Below, one piece after another: positions 46,918-55,739 of a stretch of DNA of 64,000 nucleotides. Below the pieces are notes generated by a model. The model was given only the letters and a program-made list of their open reading frames with translations. It was not told where the DNA came from and ran no database searches. The stretch lies in contig JBKBPL010000002.1 of the NCBI GenBank assembly GCA_046293075.1, positions 1 to 64,000 on the forward strand, written 5' to 3'. Source of the stretch: Ga0077530 sp046293075. GTDB lineage: Bacteria; Pseudomonadota; Alphaproteobacteria; Rhizobiales; Hyphomicrobiaceae. The stretch's first letter is position 1, and every line of letters starts with the position of its first letter. Both the position numbers and the translations under genes were made by a program.

Positions 46918-47363
46918 GACTTCGTCTCCAGGAATTCGATGGTCAGGCCTTCGGCATTGCGCAGGTAGATCACGCGGCGGCCGGCGTTCGGCCCGGCAGT
47001 GATTGTGATCATCCGACCCGGCGACGTGAAGCCATAGCGCTCGGCCATGGCCACGGCTGCATCGATATCGTCGACGTCGAGCCCGACGTGCGCCGCACCG
47101 GCGTCGCACAGGCGCGGACGCACGGCGCCGCGGTCTGCCGGCGCCTTGTATTGAATCAGCTCGATGCGGTGGCCGGGCCCTTCGACATAGGCGATCTCCA
47201 ATTCGACGCCCGGAATGCCGGTCATCTCGGCAATGAGCGTGCCGTCCCGCGGGGCGCGCGATCCGAGCTTGAAGCCGAGACCTTCGACGAAGAACGGGAG
47301 GACGGCGTCGATGTCGCCGACCGTGAAGGCGGTGTGGTTGAAGCCCGTGACCTTGAATGCCAT
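46914..47363 (-). CDS. VOC family protein (glyoxalase/extradiol dioxygenase fold)
   Basis: 149 residues made of two beta-alpha-beta-beta-beta repeats. KVTGFNHTAFTVGDIDAVL opens the first with a metal His, and GAAHVGLDVDDIDAAVA opens the second; the Glu ligand is probably in LTIEFLE. Members isomerise or cleave small molecules with a divalent metal, methylmalonyl-CoA epimerase being one. GGAGG eight bases before ATG 47363 sets the start. Coupling to an enoyl-CoA hydratase hints at a CoA-thioester substrate (inference). Confidence 0.85.
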   Translation of the reverse strand: MAFKVTGFNHTAFTVGDIDAVLPFFVEGLGFKLGSRAPRDGTLIAEMTGIPGVELEIAYVEGPGHRIELIQYKAPADRGAVRPRLCDAGAAHVGLDVDDIDAAVAMAERYGFTSPGRMITITAGPNAGRRVIYLRNAEGLTIEFLETKS

Positions 47364-47530
47364 GCGCATTTCCTCCGGCTGTTGACGGCATCGTGCGCCA
47401 AGGGGAGGCATCGCAGCAAGAGCGGGGCAGGCATGCCGCCCATCCGGCCTGAGGCCGCCACGTATGGCTTGCCCGCCCTGCTCCAGACGCGCCATGATCT
47501 CCTGGAGCGGGAACCCGGAGGGAGCACGCC

Positions 47531-48403
47531 ATGACCTTGGCCCAGATCGGCGCATTCGCCATTGACCGCGTGGTGGAGCTCGAGTTCCCCGCCTTCGTCG
47601 CGCGGGAGTTCTTCCCGGCCTGCACGGACGACCAGCTCGCCGACGGCAAGACGCGCCTCGGCAAGCTCATCACGGCCGATGACAAGCTCCTGATGAGCTT
47701 CCACTCGTTCATCGTGCGCACGCCGAAGCATACGATCCTGATCGATACCTGCTGCGGCAACAACAAGCCTCGCCCAGCGCGCGCCGACTTCAGCATGATC
47801 CAGACGGGGTATCTCGCGGACCTCGCCGCAAAGGGCGTGAAGCCCGAGCAGGTGGACTATGTCATGTGCACGCACCTGCACTGGGACCATGTTGGCTGGA
47901 ATACCCGCCTCCAGGACGGCCGGTGGGTCCCGACCTTCCCCAATGCCAAGTACATCATGGCTAGGCGCGAGTACGATTTCTGGGACGCCATGTACGCCAA
48001 GGGCGACAAGAGCAACATGCACGTGCTCTCGTTCGAGGACAGCGTGCTGCCGATCCAGCGCGCGGAGCAGGCCGTCCTCGTCGGCGATGATTTCGAGCTC
48101 GAGAAGGGCCTCTGGCTCGAGCCCTGTCCGGGGCATACGCCGGGACTCGTGCTCATCAATGTCGCGGGCGGCGGCCAGCGCGGCGTGTTCGTCGGCGACG
48201 CCATCCACCACCAGCTCCAGTTCCTCTATCCGGAGCTCTCCTGTCGCGCGGATACGGACATGACGCTTTCGGCGAAGAACCGGCGCGCCTTTCTCGACAA
48301 GCACGCTGAGACCGACACGCTCGTCATGCCGGCACACTTTCCCATGCCGACTGCCGGACGGGTCGTGCGCGATGGCGCTGCCTTCGGCTTCAAGGGGACT
48401 TGA
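47531..48403 (+). CDS. MBL-fold metallo-hydrolase
   Basis: A 290-residue metallo-beta-lactamase-fold protein. The metal motif HLHWDH (in MCTHLHWDHVGWN) is at about residue 117, a further His in GHTPGLVL, an Asp in VFVGDAIHH and the last His in VMPAHFPMPT. The order and spacing fit the lactonase/AttM-like branch. GGAGGGAG precedes the ATG. It is divergent from the VOC gene. Quorum-signal lactonase activity is possible but unproven. Confidence 0.87.
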   Translation: MTLAQIGAFAIDRVVELEFPAFVAREFFPACTDDQLADGKTRLGKLITADDKLLMSFHSFIVRTPKHTILIDTCCGNNKPRPARADFSMIQTGYLADLAAKGVKPEQVDYVMCTHLHWDHVGWNTRLQDGRWVPTFPNAKYIMARREYDFWDAMYAKGDKSNMHVLSFEDSVLPIQRAEQAVLVGDDFELEKGLWLEPCPGHTPGLVLINVAGGGQRGVFVGDAIHHQLQFLYPELSCRADTDMTLSAKNRRAFLDKHAETDTLVMPAHFPMPTAGRVVRDGAAFGFKGT

Positions 48404-48430
48404 CGGCCCCACCCGAGGACCCGTCTCGGC

Positions 48431-49615
48431 TCAGAGCGATGCTTCCGCAAGAGCGGGCGCACGCGCAGGGCTGTCATCGTACATCGTATAGATTGGCGCG
48501 TCCTTGAGGATGACCTCCTCGTAGAAGCCATAGCCGTTGAACTTTCCGGCAATGGCGCGCGCATAGGCGCCCGTGTTGCCGATCTCGATGTAGTCGCCCT
48601 CGCGGATCGAGGCCGGCAGCATGAAGGGGCCCTTCATGTGGTCGATCGAGTCGCACGTGGGCCCCCAGAACTGGAAGGGCGCGCGCGCGCGCGGATCGCG
48701 GACCTCGCGGCCGACCAGCCGCACCGGGAAGGTGAAGCCGAGGTGCGCCGCATCGAACAGCATCCCGTAGCTGCCGTCGTTGATGTAGAGGTCATTGCCA
48801 CGCCGGGCATCGACGCGCACGATCAGGCTCTCGGCCTCCGCGACGAGGGCGCGGCCGGGCTCGCACATGAGCCGGCAGTTGCTGGCGACAGGCAGGGCCG
48901 CGAAGCCCTCTCGGATCACCTGCATGAACTCGGAGAGGGGGGCCTGTCCTTCGTCGGAGTAGCGCGCGGGAAAGCCACCGCCGACGTCGATGCCATCGAT
49001 GACCACGCCCGCGCGTGTGATGAGCTTGCGTGCCTCGGCAAGGGCGCCGGTATAGGCCTGCGGCGCCAGCGTCTGCGAGCCGACGTGAAAGGAGATGCCG
49101 AGTGACCTCGCGACCTGCCGCGTCTTCGTGAGCAGCCGCACGGCGGCCGCCCCCGTGATCCCGAACTTGTTCTCGAGCGGGATGACGGCGTTGACGGCGG
49201 GCACGGCGATGCGGACCCAGAGCGCGAGATCGCGCGCGTCGCCCGTCTCCTCGAGGATCTTCTTGAGCTCGTCTTCGCTGTCGAGCGAGAACGAGCGGCA
49301 GCCGAGCTGGAACGCCCGACGGATGGCATGACGCGACTTCACGGGGTGCATGAAGTGGAACGTCACGTCCGGGATCGTCTTGGCATCCTCGAGCTCGGGA
49401 AGCGAGGCGACGTCGAAATGGCGGATTCCGGCGCCGTACAGCGCGCCGATCAGGAAGGGCGTGCTGTTGGCCTTGTAGGCATAGGCGACATCGCCGGGGA
49501 AATTCGCGAGAAACCAGCGCGCTGCGCGGCCCGCCGCATGAGGGCGCAGGCCGATAATGGGCTTCTCGGGCTTACGGGCTGCAATCAGCGCCGAGGCAGA
49601 ATGAAACGTCTCCAT
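48431..49615 (-). CDS. Ornithine/lysine decarboxylase, fold-type III PLP enzyme
   Basis: 394 residues of the eukaryotic-type ornithine decarboxylase family. PLP Lys48 is in VAYAYKANST, the phosphate-binding DVGGGFPARY and CEPGRALVAEAES follow, and Cys321 lies in WGPTCDSIDHM at the second active-site half. The specificity segment is SFHVGSQTLAPQAY. It probably makes putrescine or cadaverine; alphaproteobacterial members often accept both ornithine and lysine. It is divergent from the OYE gene over 287 bp. Confidence 0.9.
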   Translation of the reverse strand: METFHSASALIAARKPEKPIIGLRPHAAGRAARWFLANFPGDVAYAYKANSTPFLIGALYGAGIRHFDVASLPELEDAKTIPDVTFHFMHPVKSRHAIRRAFQLGCRSFSLDSEDELKKILEETGDARDLALWVRIAVPAVNAVIPLENKFGITGAAAVRLLTKTRQVARSLGISFHVGSQTLAPQAYTGALAEARKLITRAGVVIDGIDVGGGFPARYSDEGQAPLSEFMQVIREGFAALPVASNCRLMCEPGRALVAEAESLIVRVDARRGNDLYINDGSYGMLFDAAHLGFTFPVRLVGREVRDPRARAPFQFWGPTCDSIDHMKGPFMLPASIREGDYIEIGNTGAYARAIAGKFNGYGFYEEVILKDAPIYTMYDDSPARAPALAEASL

Positions 49616-49902
49616 CTCATGGGACCTCCACCAGTCGAACCATGACCGGGCGAGCTGCAGGTGACCAGCAGAGATCGCCGCACGTGGAGGTGCACATAAG
49701 TCGCGTTGGCCCCCATGTAAAGACCCTTGATGCGCCGGCCGGCCGTTCTTGCCGCCTCAATGCGCTTGTGATGGGCCACGGCAGTGGCCAGCAGGCTCAT
49801 CCGCGTGCTATTGAGGCTCGGACAGTTGCTTGGACACTGCCGAAATTCCCCACATCTGCCTCGGCCTGCCATCTGATCCTGACAGAAGGGAAATGTCGCC
49901 CC

Positions 49903-51027
49903 ATGAGCAGCAAGCTGTTTACGCCCCTCAAGCTCCGCGACCTCGAGCTGGCGAACCGCGTCGTCGTCGCCCCCATGTGCCAGTACTCGGCTGAGAACGG
50001 CAACATGACGGACTGGCACATGCTCCATCTCGGCTCGCTCTCGTGCTCGGGCGCCGGCCTCCTGATCGTCGAAGCGACGGGCGTCGAGCTCATCGGCCGG
50101 ATCACGCATGGCTGCACGGCGCTCGCCAATGACGAGAACGAGGCGGCGATGAAGCGCGTCATCGATGCGTGCAAGCGCTACGGCACTGCCAAGATCGGCA
50201 TCCAGCTCGGGCATGCCGGGCGCAAGGCCTCCTGCAAGCGTCCCTGGGAGAGCAGGGCGCACGCCGATCCCCTGACGGAGGGCGCCTGGCAGACTAAAGC
50301 GCCGTCCGCCATCGCCTTCGGACCTGGGTGGCACGTGCCCGAGGCCTACACGCTTGCCGAGATCGACGCGCTCAAGGCGGCGTTCGTGGCAGCGACACGG
50401 CGCGCCGACCGCATTGGCTTCGACCTGATCGAAATCCACGGGGCGCACGGCTACCTGCTGCATCAGTTCATCTCGCCGCTCTCCAATAAGCGCACCGATA
50501 AGTACGGCGGTAGCCGCGAGAACCGGATACGCCTGCCGCTCGAGATCTTTGCGGCCATGCGGGAGGTCTGGCCGAAGCACAAGCCGCTCGGCATCCGCAT
50601 CTCGGCCGTAGACTGGATGGACGACGGGCTCCAGCTCGCGGATTCGATCTTCTTCGCCGAGAAGCTCAAGGAGGCGGGCTGCGATTTCATCGACGTTTCG
50701 TCCGGCGGCAACCATCCCGACCAGAAGATCCAGCTCGGTCCGGGATATCAGGTGCCATTTGCCGAGGCGATCAAGAAGGCAACCGGCATCGCAACCATGA
50801 CCGTGGGTCTCATCACCGAGGCGGAGCAAGCGGAAGCGATTGTCGCGGGCGGGCAGGCGGACATGGTAGCGCTGGCCCGCGGCTTCCTCGATGACCCCCA
50901 CTGGGCCTGGCACGCGGCCTGGCGACTGGGCGCCGATGTGGCGGTTCCGGTCCAGTATGCCCGTGCCACCATCAAGACATGGGCGCCAGCCAAACGGTAC
51001 GTGCCTGCCGCTAAGGCGGCGGAGTAG
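49903..51027 (+). CDS. NADH:flavin oxidoreductase, Old Yellow Enzyme (YqjM-like)
   Basis: A 374-residue FMN TIM-barrel ene-reductase. ELANRVVVAPMCQYSAENG contains the Cys typical of the YqjM subgroup, IQLGHAGRKAS has the substrate His region, IEIHGAHGYLLHQFISPLSN follows, and YGGSRENRIRLPLEI is a family signature. Such enzymes reduce C=C bonds of unsaturated carbonyls. A longer in-frame opening back to 49642 is not coding-like; ATG 49903 starts right at the family N-terminus. Confidence 0.92.
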   Translation: MSSKLFTPLKLRDLELANRVVVAPMCQYSAENGNMTDWHMLHLGSLSCSGAGLLIVEATGVELIGRITHGCTALANDENEAAMKRVIDACKRYGTAKIGIQLGHAGRKASCKRPWESRAHADPLTEGAWQTKAPSAIAFGPGWHVPEAYTLAEIDALKAAFVAATRRADRIGFDLIEIHGAHGYLLHQFISPLSNKRTDKYGGSRENRIRLPLEIFAAMREVWPKHKPLGIRISAVDWMDDGLQLADSIFFAEKLKEAGCDFIDVSSGGNHPDQKIQLGPGYQVPFAEAIKKATGIATMTVGLITEAEQAEAIVAGGQADMVALARGFLDDPHWAWHAAWRLGADVAVPVQYARATIKTWAPAKRYVPAAKAAE

Positions 51028-51043
51028 CTGGCAGCGAGGCCCG

Positions 51044-51550
51044 ATGCTGCCGACGGTCTACTGGGTTCGCGCTCTCGACCATGGCGGGCTCGCGGTCGTG
51101 ACCCGGCCCGATCCCGCCCATGGTCTCCGCCAGCAGATGCAGGCGCTACGCGCCGCGGGGCTCGACGCGCTCGTCAGCCTGCTCCAGCGCGACGAGGCCG
51201 TTCGTCTGGGCCTCGCGGGCGAGGCCAGCATTGCTGAAAGCGCAGGGCTTGCCTTCCACAACCTGCCAACGGACGACTTCGGCGTGCCCCCCTCGCTCGA
51301 GACGGCTGGGGCGCTGATCCGTACCATCGCCGCAGAGATCGAGGCGGGACGAGCGGTCGGCGTGCACTGTTTTGCCGGCCGCGGACGTTCGCCCCTGTTT
51401 GCGGCGAGCGTTCTTGTCGATCTCGGTTCAGATCCGCAAGCCGCCATCGACGCGGTCTCGGAAGCCCGCGGACGGCGCATTCCGGAGACGGACGCTCAGC
51501 GTCAGTGGATCTTCGATTTCGCGGCCTGGCGGCGCGGCAGCGGCAAATAG
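51044..51550 (+). CDS. Cys-based protein phosphatase (dual-specificity/tyrosine type)
   Basis: 168 residues with the CX5R phosphatase loop HCFAGRGRSP: Cys109 is the nucleophile and Arg115 binds phosphate. LPTDDFGVPP before it supplies a probable general-acid Asp. The fold is that of small dual-specificity phosphatases; targets are unknown. The start is 16 bp after the OYE stop, so co-transcription is likely. A start codon upstream inside the OYE gene is not plausible. Confidence 0.83.
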   Translation: MLPTVYWVRALDHGGLAVVTRPDPAHGLRQQMQALRAAGLDALVSLLQRDEAVRLGLAGEASIAESAGLAFHNLPTDDFGVPPSLETAGALIRTIAAEIEAGRAVGVHCFAGRGRSPLFAASVLVDLGSDPQAAIDAVSEARGRRIPETDAQRQWIFDFAAWRRGSGK

Positions 51551-51875
51551 GCGAGGGCCGCCCGGGGCGCGGGTAGTCCGCAACCGCCCCGAAATCTCAT
51601 ATTATTTGCCTGCTGGCGACGGATCGGCGCGGCCTGTGCGTTATTGTTCCTGCACGGGGGCACCAATCACGCACCCCTCAATACCTCGTGATGAACGTGT
51701 CTCAGTAGTGGAGTGGGAGGGGCATCGAGCGTACTGTGCAACAGACACGATGAACCTAATCCGCAAGGCAGACGACTGATGCACGAAGGGTGCGGAACAC
51801 CCTTGCGGAAACTATTCGCGCGGCTCTGCATTACAGTCCAAAGCAGCAAGCGCCGCGCGACGAGAGGGAGAAGCC
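51551..51875. other. 325-bp gap upstream of rpoH
   Basis: No gene recognised. An AT-rich patch (TCATATTATTTGCC) lies at about 51597-51611. A 7-bp perfect hairpin sits at 51786-51804, with TTGCGG just after it at 51803-51808, which could be part of a promoter; no convincing -10 box was found. The rpoH ribosome-binding site GGGAGAAG is intact. Confidence 0.5.
51786..51804 (+). promoter_or_regulatory. Palindrome/hairpin in the rpoH upstream region
   Basis: AAGGGTG-CGGAA-CACCCTT is a perfect 7-bp stem with a 5-base loop, 71 bp before the rpoH ATG. It could be an operator or an mRNA leader hairpin. Its arms do not pair clearly with the rpoH ribosome-binding site, so a thermosensor like that of E. 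coli is not evident. Confidence 0.4.
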
Positions 51876-52766
51876 ATGGCGACCAAAGCACTTCCGGTCG
51901 TAGCGGCCGGCTCGGCCGGCCTGTCCCGGTACCTGGAGGAGATCCGTCGGTTCCCCATGCTGGAGCCGCACGAGGAGTACATGCTGGCCAAGCGCTGGCA
52001 GGAGCATGAGGATACCGAAGCGGCGCACAAGCTCGTGACGTCACACCTGCGCCTGGTCGGCCGCATTGCCATGGGCTACCGCGGGTACGGCCTGCCCATG
52101 GGCGAGGTGATCTCGGAAGGCAACGTCGGGCTGATGCAAGCGGTGAAGCGCTTCGACCCGGACAAGGGCTTCCGTCTCGCCACCTATGCCATGTGGTGGA
52201 TCAGGGCGTCCATCCAGGAGTACATCCTGCGCTCGTGGAGCCTCGTGAAGATGGGGACTACCGCCTCGCAGAAGAAACTCTTCTTCAACCTGCGGCGCCT
52301 CAAGGGCCAGATCCAGGCGATCGAGGAAGGCGAGCTCAAGCCCGATCAGGTCAAGGAGATCGCACGCAAGCTCGGGGTCAGCGAGGAGGATGTCGTCTCG
52401 ATGAACCGGCGTCTCAGCGGCGATGCGTCGCTGAACGCGCCGGTGCGCACCGATGCCGAATCGGGCGAGTGGCAGGACTGGCTGGTCGACGAGACGCCCG
52501 ACCAGGAGGAGCAGCTCGCCGAGAGCGAGGAGCTGACGCTCCGGCGAGGCCTCCTTGAGAATGCGCTCAAGACGCTGACCGACCGCGAGCGGCAGATCTT
52601 CGAGGCCCGTCGCCTGCGCGACGAGCCGGCGACGCTCGAGGATCTCTCGGTGGAGTTCGGCGTGTCGCGGGAGCGCATCCGCCAGATCGAGGTGCGCGCC
52701 TTTGAGAAGGTCCAGCGGGCCGTACAGAAGGCCAACGCCAAGATCGAGGCCGGCGCCGAAGCCTGA
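51876..52766 (+). CDS. rpoH: RNA polymerase heat-shock sigma factor RpoH
   Basis: A 296-residue sigma-32 factor. Region 1.2/2.1 begins RYLEEIRRFPMLEPHEEYML, region 2.4 has RLATYAMWWIRASIQEYI, and the RpoH box QKKLFFNLRR is present. Region 4.2 ends VSRERIRQIEVRAFEKVQ. It directs transcription of chaperone and protease genes in heat shock. A strong intrinsic terminator follows. Alphaproteobacteria often carry two rpoH paralogues; which one this is cannot be told. Confidence 0.96.
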   Translation: MATKALPVVAAGSAGLSRYLEEIRRFPMLEPHEEYMLAKRWQEHEDTEAAHKLVTSHLRLVGRIAMGYRGYGLPMGEVISEGNVGLMQAVKRFDPDKGFRLATYAMWWIRASIQEYILRSWSLVKMGTTASQKKLFFNLRRLKGQIQAIEEGELKPDQVKEIARKLGVSEEDVVSMNRRLSGDASLNAPVRTDAESGEWQDWLVDETPDQEEQLAESEELTLRRGLLENALKTLTDRERQIFEARRLRDEPATLEDLSVEFGVSRERIRQIEVRAFEKVQRAVQKANAKIEAGAEA

Positions 52767-52790
52767 GCCCGGCATCATTTCCGAGCCTGG

Positions 52791-52829
52791 ATCGGGCGTC
52801 CTTTCAACCGGAGGGCGCCCGATTTGTTT
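52791..52829 (+). terminator. Intrinsic terminator of rpoH
   Basis: A perfect 8-bp arm pair, ATCGGGCG (52791-52798) and CGCCCGAT (52816-52823), is extended by TCC/GGG (one G-T pair) to 11 bp and followed by TTTGTTT. It is 24 bp after the rpoH stop and 8 bp before the end of the convergent monooxygenase gene, so it may serve both. Confidence 0.8.
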
Positions 52830-52836
52830 GGGCGCT

Positions 52837-54477
52837 CTACCTGAGGTCGATCTCCTTGTAGCCGCCCGCGGCCACTGCGTCGCACCAGGCGCGATAGGCT
52901 GGCGCACTGCCGCTGTAGCGCGCCAAGGTGCGGACCTGCTTGCCATCGACGTTGGAATTGACGCCCGTCATCCAGGAATCGACCTCGTTCACAAGCGAGC
53001 CCTCGCTGGTGGCCCGCACATTCTCCGTCCAGGCGGCGACGGCCTCGGGGCGCGCGTCGGCCCGTTGGAGACGGCGCTCGCGCATGAAGCCGATGAGGTC
53101 CGTGACCCATTCGACATTGTATTCGATGCTGCGCGGAATGTTGCCGAGCGCCGTGTGCGGCCCGACCAGCATGAACATGTTCGGGAACCCGTCGACCTGC
53201 ACGCCAATGAAGGTCCTGGGGCCGCCTCGCCATTTCTCTTTGAGTGACTGCCCGCCCGCGCCGCGGATGTCGATGCGATCGAAACTGCCCGTTACGGCAT
53301 CGAATCCGGTCGCATAAATGATCATGTCGAATTCGTATTCGGCGTCGCTCGTCTTGATGCCGTTCGGGGTGATCCGCTCGATCGGCGTCTCCTTGATGTC
53401 GACGAGCGCCACGTTGGGTTGATTGTAGACCTCGTAATATCTGGTCTCGAGCGGGACGCGGCGCGTGCCGAAACCATGGTTCTTCGGGATCAGCTTCTCG
53501 GCAACGGCGGGGTTCTTGACCCGCTCGCGGATCTTGCGGGCGACGAACTCGGAAATCGCGGCGTTGGCTTTCCGGTCGGTCAGGATATCCTTGAAGTTGC
53601 CCTGCCAGATCCCGAAGCCAGGCGAACTGTAGAGTTTCTCGAAGAACGCCTCCCGCTCCTCGGGCGTGACGTCGAATGTGCCGCGCGGATCGGGTGTGTG
53701 AATGAAGCACGCGTGCGTTTCCATGCAGCGCGCGAAGATCTCGTCGTAGCGCGACTTGACCTCCTGCATCGTCTCCTTGTCGATCCTGCTGTTGTGAAGC
53801 GGCGCACACCAATTCGGCGTACGCTGGAAGACCGTTAGGTGGCCGACCGTCTTCGCCACCTCCTGGATGGTCTGGACGCCCGTCGCGCCGGTGCCGATCA
53901 CGGCAACGCGCTTGCCCGCGAAGCTCACGGGCTCATGGGGCCAGCGCGCGGTGTGATAGGATTCGCCCTCGAAGGTCTCGATGCCCTCGATGCGCGGCAT
54001 GGTCGGCGCGGAGAGCGGGCCGACGGCGGTGATCAGGAAGCGCGTCGTGTGCCTGCTGCCGTTCTCAAGCGTGACGTCCCAGCCCTGCGCCTCCTCCTTG
54101 TAGTGTGCGGCGACGACGCGGCTCCTGAACTGGATGTCGCGGCGCAGGTCGAACTTGTCTGCGACGTAGTTGAGATACCGTAGCGTCTCGGGCTGCGGCG
54201 CGAAGTGCTCCTGCCAGTCCCATTCCCGAAGCAACTCCTTGGAGAAGGAATATCCGTAGGACCAGCTCTCGGAATCGAAACGTGCGCCAGGGTAGCGGTT
54301 CCAGTACCAGGTGCCGCCGACGCCGGTGCCCGTTTCGAAGACCTTTACCTTGAGGCCGAGGTCGCGCAGCTTGAGAAGCTGGTAGAGACCGGAGATGCCG
54401 GCACCGATAATAATGGCGTCGTAGTCAGGGGTGGCCCCCCTCTCGCCCACGCTCTCAGTCGTCTGCACAGCAGCCAC
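52837..54477 (-). CDS. Flavin-containing Baeyer-Villiger monooxygenase
   Basis: A 546-residue FAD/NADPH enzyme of the cyclohexanone monooxygenase class, which inserts oxygen next to a ketone to make an ester or lactone. The FAD loop IIGAGISGLYQLLKL is near residue 22, and GTGATGVQTIQEVAK binds NADPH. The Baeyer-Villiger fingerprint FxGxxxHTxxWP is intact as FEGESYHTARWP between them. It is the last gene of a same-strand cluster after the split decarboxylase (74 bp gap). The ketone substrate is unknown. Confidence 0.92.
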   Translation of the reverse strand: MAAVQTTESVGERGATPDYDAIIIGAGISGLYQLLKLRDLGLKVKVFETGTGVGGTWYWNRYPGARFDSESWSYGYSFSKELLREWDWQEHFAPQPETLRYLNYVADKFDLRRDIQFRSRVVAAHYKEEAQGWDVTLENGSRHTTRFLITAVGPLSAPTMPRIEGIETFEGESYHTARWPHEPVSFAGKRVAVIGTGATGVQTIQEVAKTVGHLTVFQRTPNWCAPLHNSRIDKETMQEVKSRYDEIFARCMETHACFIHTPDPRGTFDVTPEEREAFFEKLYSSPGFGIWQGNFKDILTDRKANAAISEFVARKIRERVKNPAVAEKLIPKNHGFGTRRVPLETRYYEVYNQPNVALVDIKETPIERITPNGIKTSDAEYEFDMIIYATGFDAVTGSFDRIDIRGAGGQSLKEKWRGGPRTFIGVQVDGFPNMFMLVGPHTALGNIPRSIEYNVEWVTDLIGFMRERRLQRADARPEAVAAWTENVRATSEGSLVNEVDSWMTGVNSNVDGKQVRTLARYSGSAPAYRAWCDAVAAGGYKEIDLR

Positions 54478-54551
54478 GGCTCTTCTCCTGGGTGAGACCT
54501 CGCCTCACGTGCACGACCCGTTACAGGCTTTTGTTCGGGCCACCTAACGGA

Positions 54552-55163
54552 TCAGGGCTTCTCGACGCCGATCGCGACGCGGAAGCGGTGCGCAATGGTC
54601 GCGCCATCTTTCACCGGCAGCGCCCAGGGATCATCCGTGAGCGCGATCTTGGCAACGGCAAAGGTCGGACCTGGCTCCCTGAACATCAGCTCGGCGAGCG
54701 CGCCGACCTGGCTGTCCTCGGTGACGAGCAGGGTCTTCGCTATGCCGAAGCCCTCGGCAACCTTGCACAGATCCGTCCGCGCGCCGGTAAGTCCATGCTG
54801 GCGTCCGGTCTCGCCGAAATGCTCATTGTCGAGCACCAGAATTGCGAGGTTCTTCGGGGCCTGATCGGCCACAACGCCGAGTGAGCCGATGCCCATGAGC
54901 ATCTCGCCGTCGCCGGTAATGGCAAATACGCGACGGTCGGGCTGCGCAAGCGCAATCCCGAGCGCGGTAGGCACGGCGAGACCCATGCCGCCCCAGGAGT
55001 AGAGATACTCGGGGTGGTCGCCCGCGGCCGAAATGTCCCATGTGGGACTGCCGAGCCCTGGCACGACGAGGGCATTGCCGCGGTGTTTGAGCAGCTCGGC
55101 GACGAACGGACGCCGCTTGATCTTGTTGGGGGCAGGGCTTGCCCGCTTGCTGGTCGAGCTCAT
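54552..55163 (-). CDS. Thiamine-diphosphate decarboxylase, C-terminal (beta) subunit
   Basis: 203 residues equal to only the pyrophosphate-binding domain of a ThDP enzyme. The metal/ThDP motif starts at GDGEMLMGIGSLG and ends about 27 residues later in LVLDNEHFGETG. It resembles the beta half of sulfopyruvate decarboxylase (ComE) and the C-terminal half of phosphonopyruvate decarboxylase. The partner subunit is encoded 12 bp upstream. The 2-oxoacid substrate cannot be inferred; coenzyme M genes are not present. Confidence 0.85.
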   Translation of the reverse strand: MSSTSKRASPAPNKIKRRPFVAELLKHRGNALVVPGLGSPTWDISAAGDHPEYLYSWGGMGLAVPTALGIALAQPDRRVFAITGDGEMLMGIGSLGVVADQAPKNLAILVLDNEHFGETGRQHGLTGARTDLCKVAEGFGIAKTLLVTEDSQVGALAELMFREPGPTFAVAKIALTDDPWALPVKDGATIAHRFRVAIGVEKP

Positions 55164-55175
55164 GTCTGGTGCCCC

Positions 55176-55703
55176 CTATTCCTGGCCAAAGCCCTTGGCG
55201 CCGATCACGCGCTGGCTGACCAGCACGGCGGCGGACAGGCGGCCGTGAAAGGCGAGGTCCGCGGCTGCCGCGAATGTCTCGCCGATCTCCGCAGCGTGAT
55301 CGACCGGGAAGCAGCGCACGCCGACCGCTTCGAGCACGCTGCGCGTCGCCTGCCCCATGGGCACCTGCCAAGGGTTGAACTCGCCCCACTGTCCGCGCAT
55401 CGTCACAAGGATGAGGCAGGGCACGCGCATCGTCACCGGGATGCCGAGCGCGTTGATGCAGTTGCCGACACCCGATGATTGCATGGCGATCATCGCGCGC
55501 CTGCCGCCGAGCCACTGGCCGGTCGCCACGCCGATGCCTTCCTCTTCGGTCGAGAGCGTGACCAGCCGCATGTCCTGGTCGGCGTCGACCATCTTGAGGA
55601 GCTGTGTGAGGCCGCCGTCCGGGATCGTGCAGACGGTCTTGATGTCGCGCGCCTTCATTTCGGCGAAGACATCTTCGGACCAGTGCCGTTTCTTTGTTGT
55701 CAT
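55176..55703 (-). CDS. Thiamine-diphosphate decarboxylase, N-terminal (alpha) subunit
   Basis: 175 residues equal to the pyrimidine-binding domain, with the Glu that activates the cofactor in LSTEEEGIGVATGQWL and MQSSGVGNCINAL after it. It resembles the alpha half of sulfopyruvate decarboxylase (ComD) and the N-terminal domain of phosphonopyruvate decarboxylase. Together with the downstream beta subunit it rebuilds one ThDP active site at the interface. Order alpha-beta, 12 bp gap; it begins 36 bp after the flavin monooxygenase stop. Confidence 0.85.
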   Translation of the reverse strand: MTTKKRHWSEDVFAEMKARDIKTVCTIPDGGLTQLLKMVDADQDMRLVTLSTEEEGIGVATGQWLGGRRAMIAMQSSGVGNCINALGIPVTMRVPCLILVTMRGQWGEFNPWQVPMGQATRSVLEAVGVRCFPVDHAAEIGETFAAAADLAFHGRLSAAVLVSQRVIGAKGFGQE

Positions 55704-55739
55704 CTGCTGTCGGGTGGTTGTTGCTGGGATCGATAATAT

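Noticed and set aside
46132..47796. 554-codon minus-strand frame including the enoyl-CoA hydratase
   Set aside because: Only the last 261 codons resemble the family; the rest overlaps the VOC gene in another frame. It is not a fusion.
51802..51834. Heat-shock (sigma-32) promoter before rpoH, CTTG plus CTGCATT
   Set aside because: The spacing of 20 bases and the poor -10 match do not support it.
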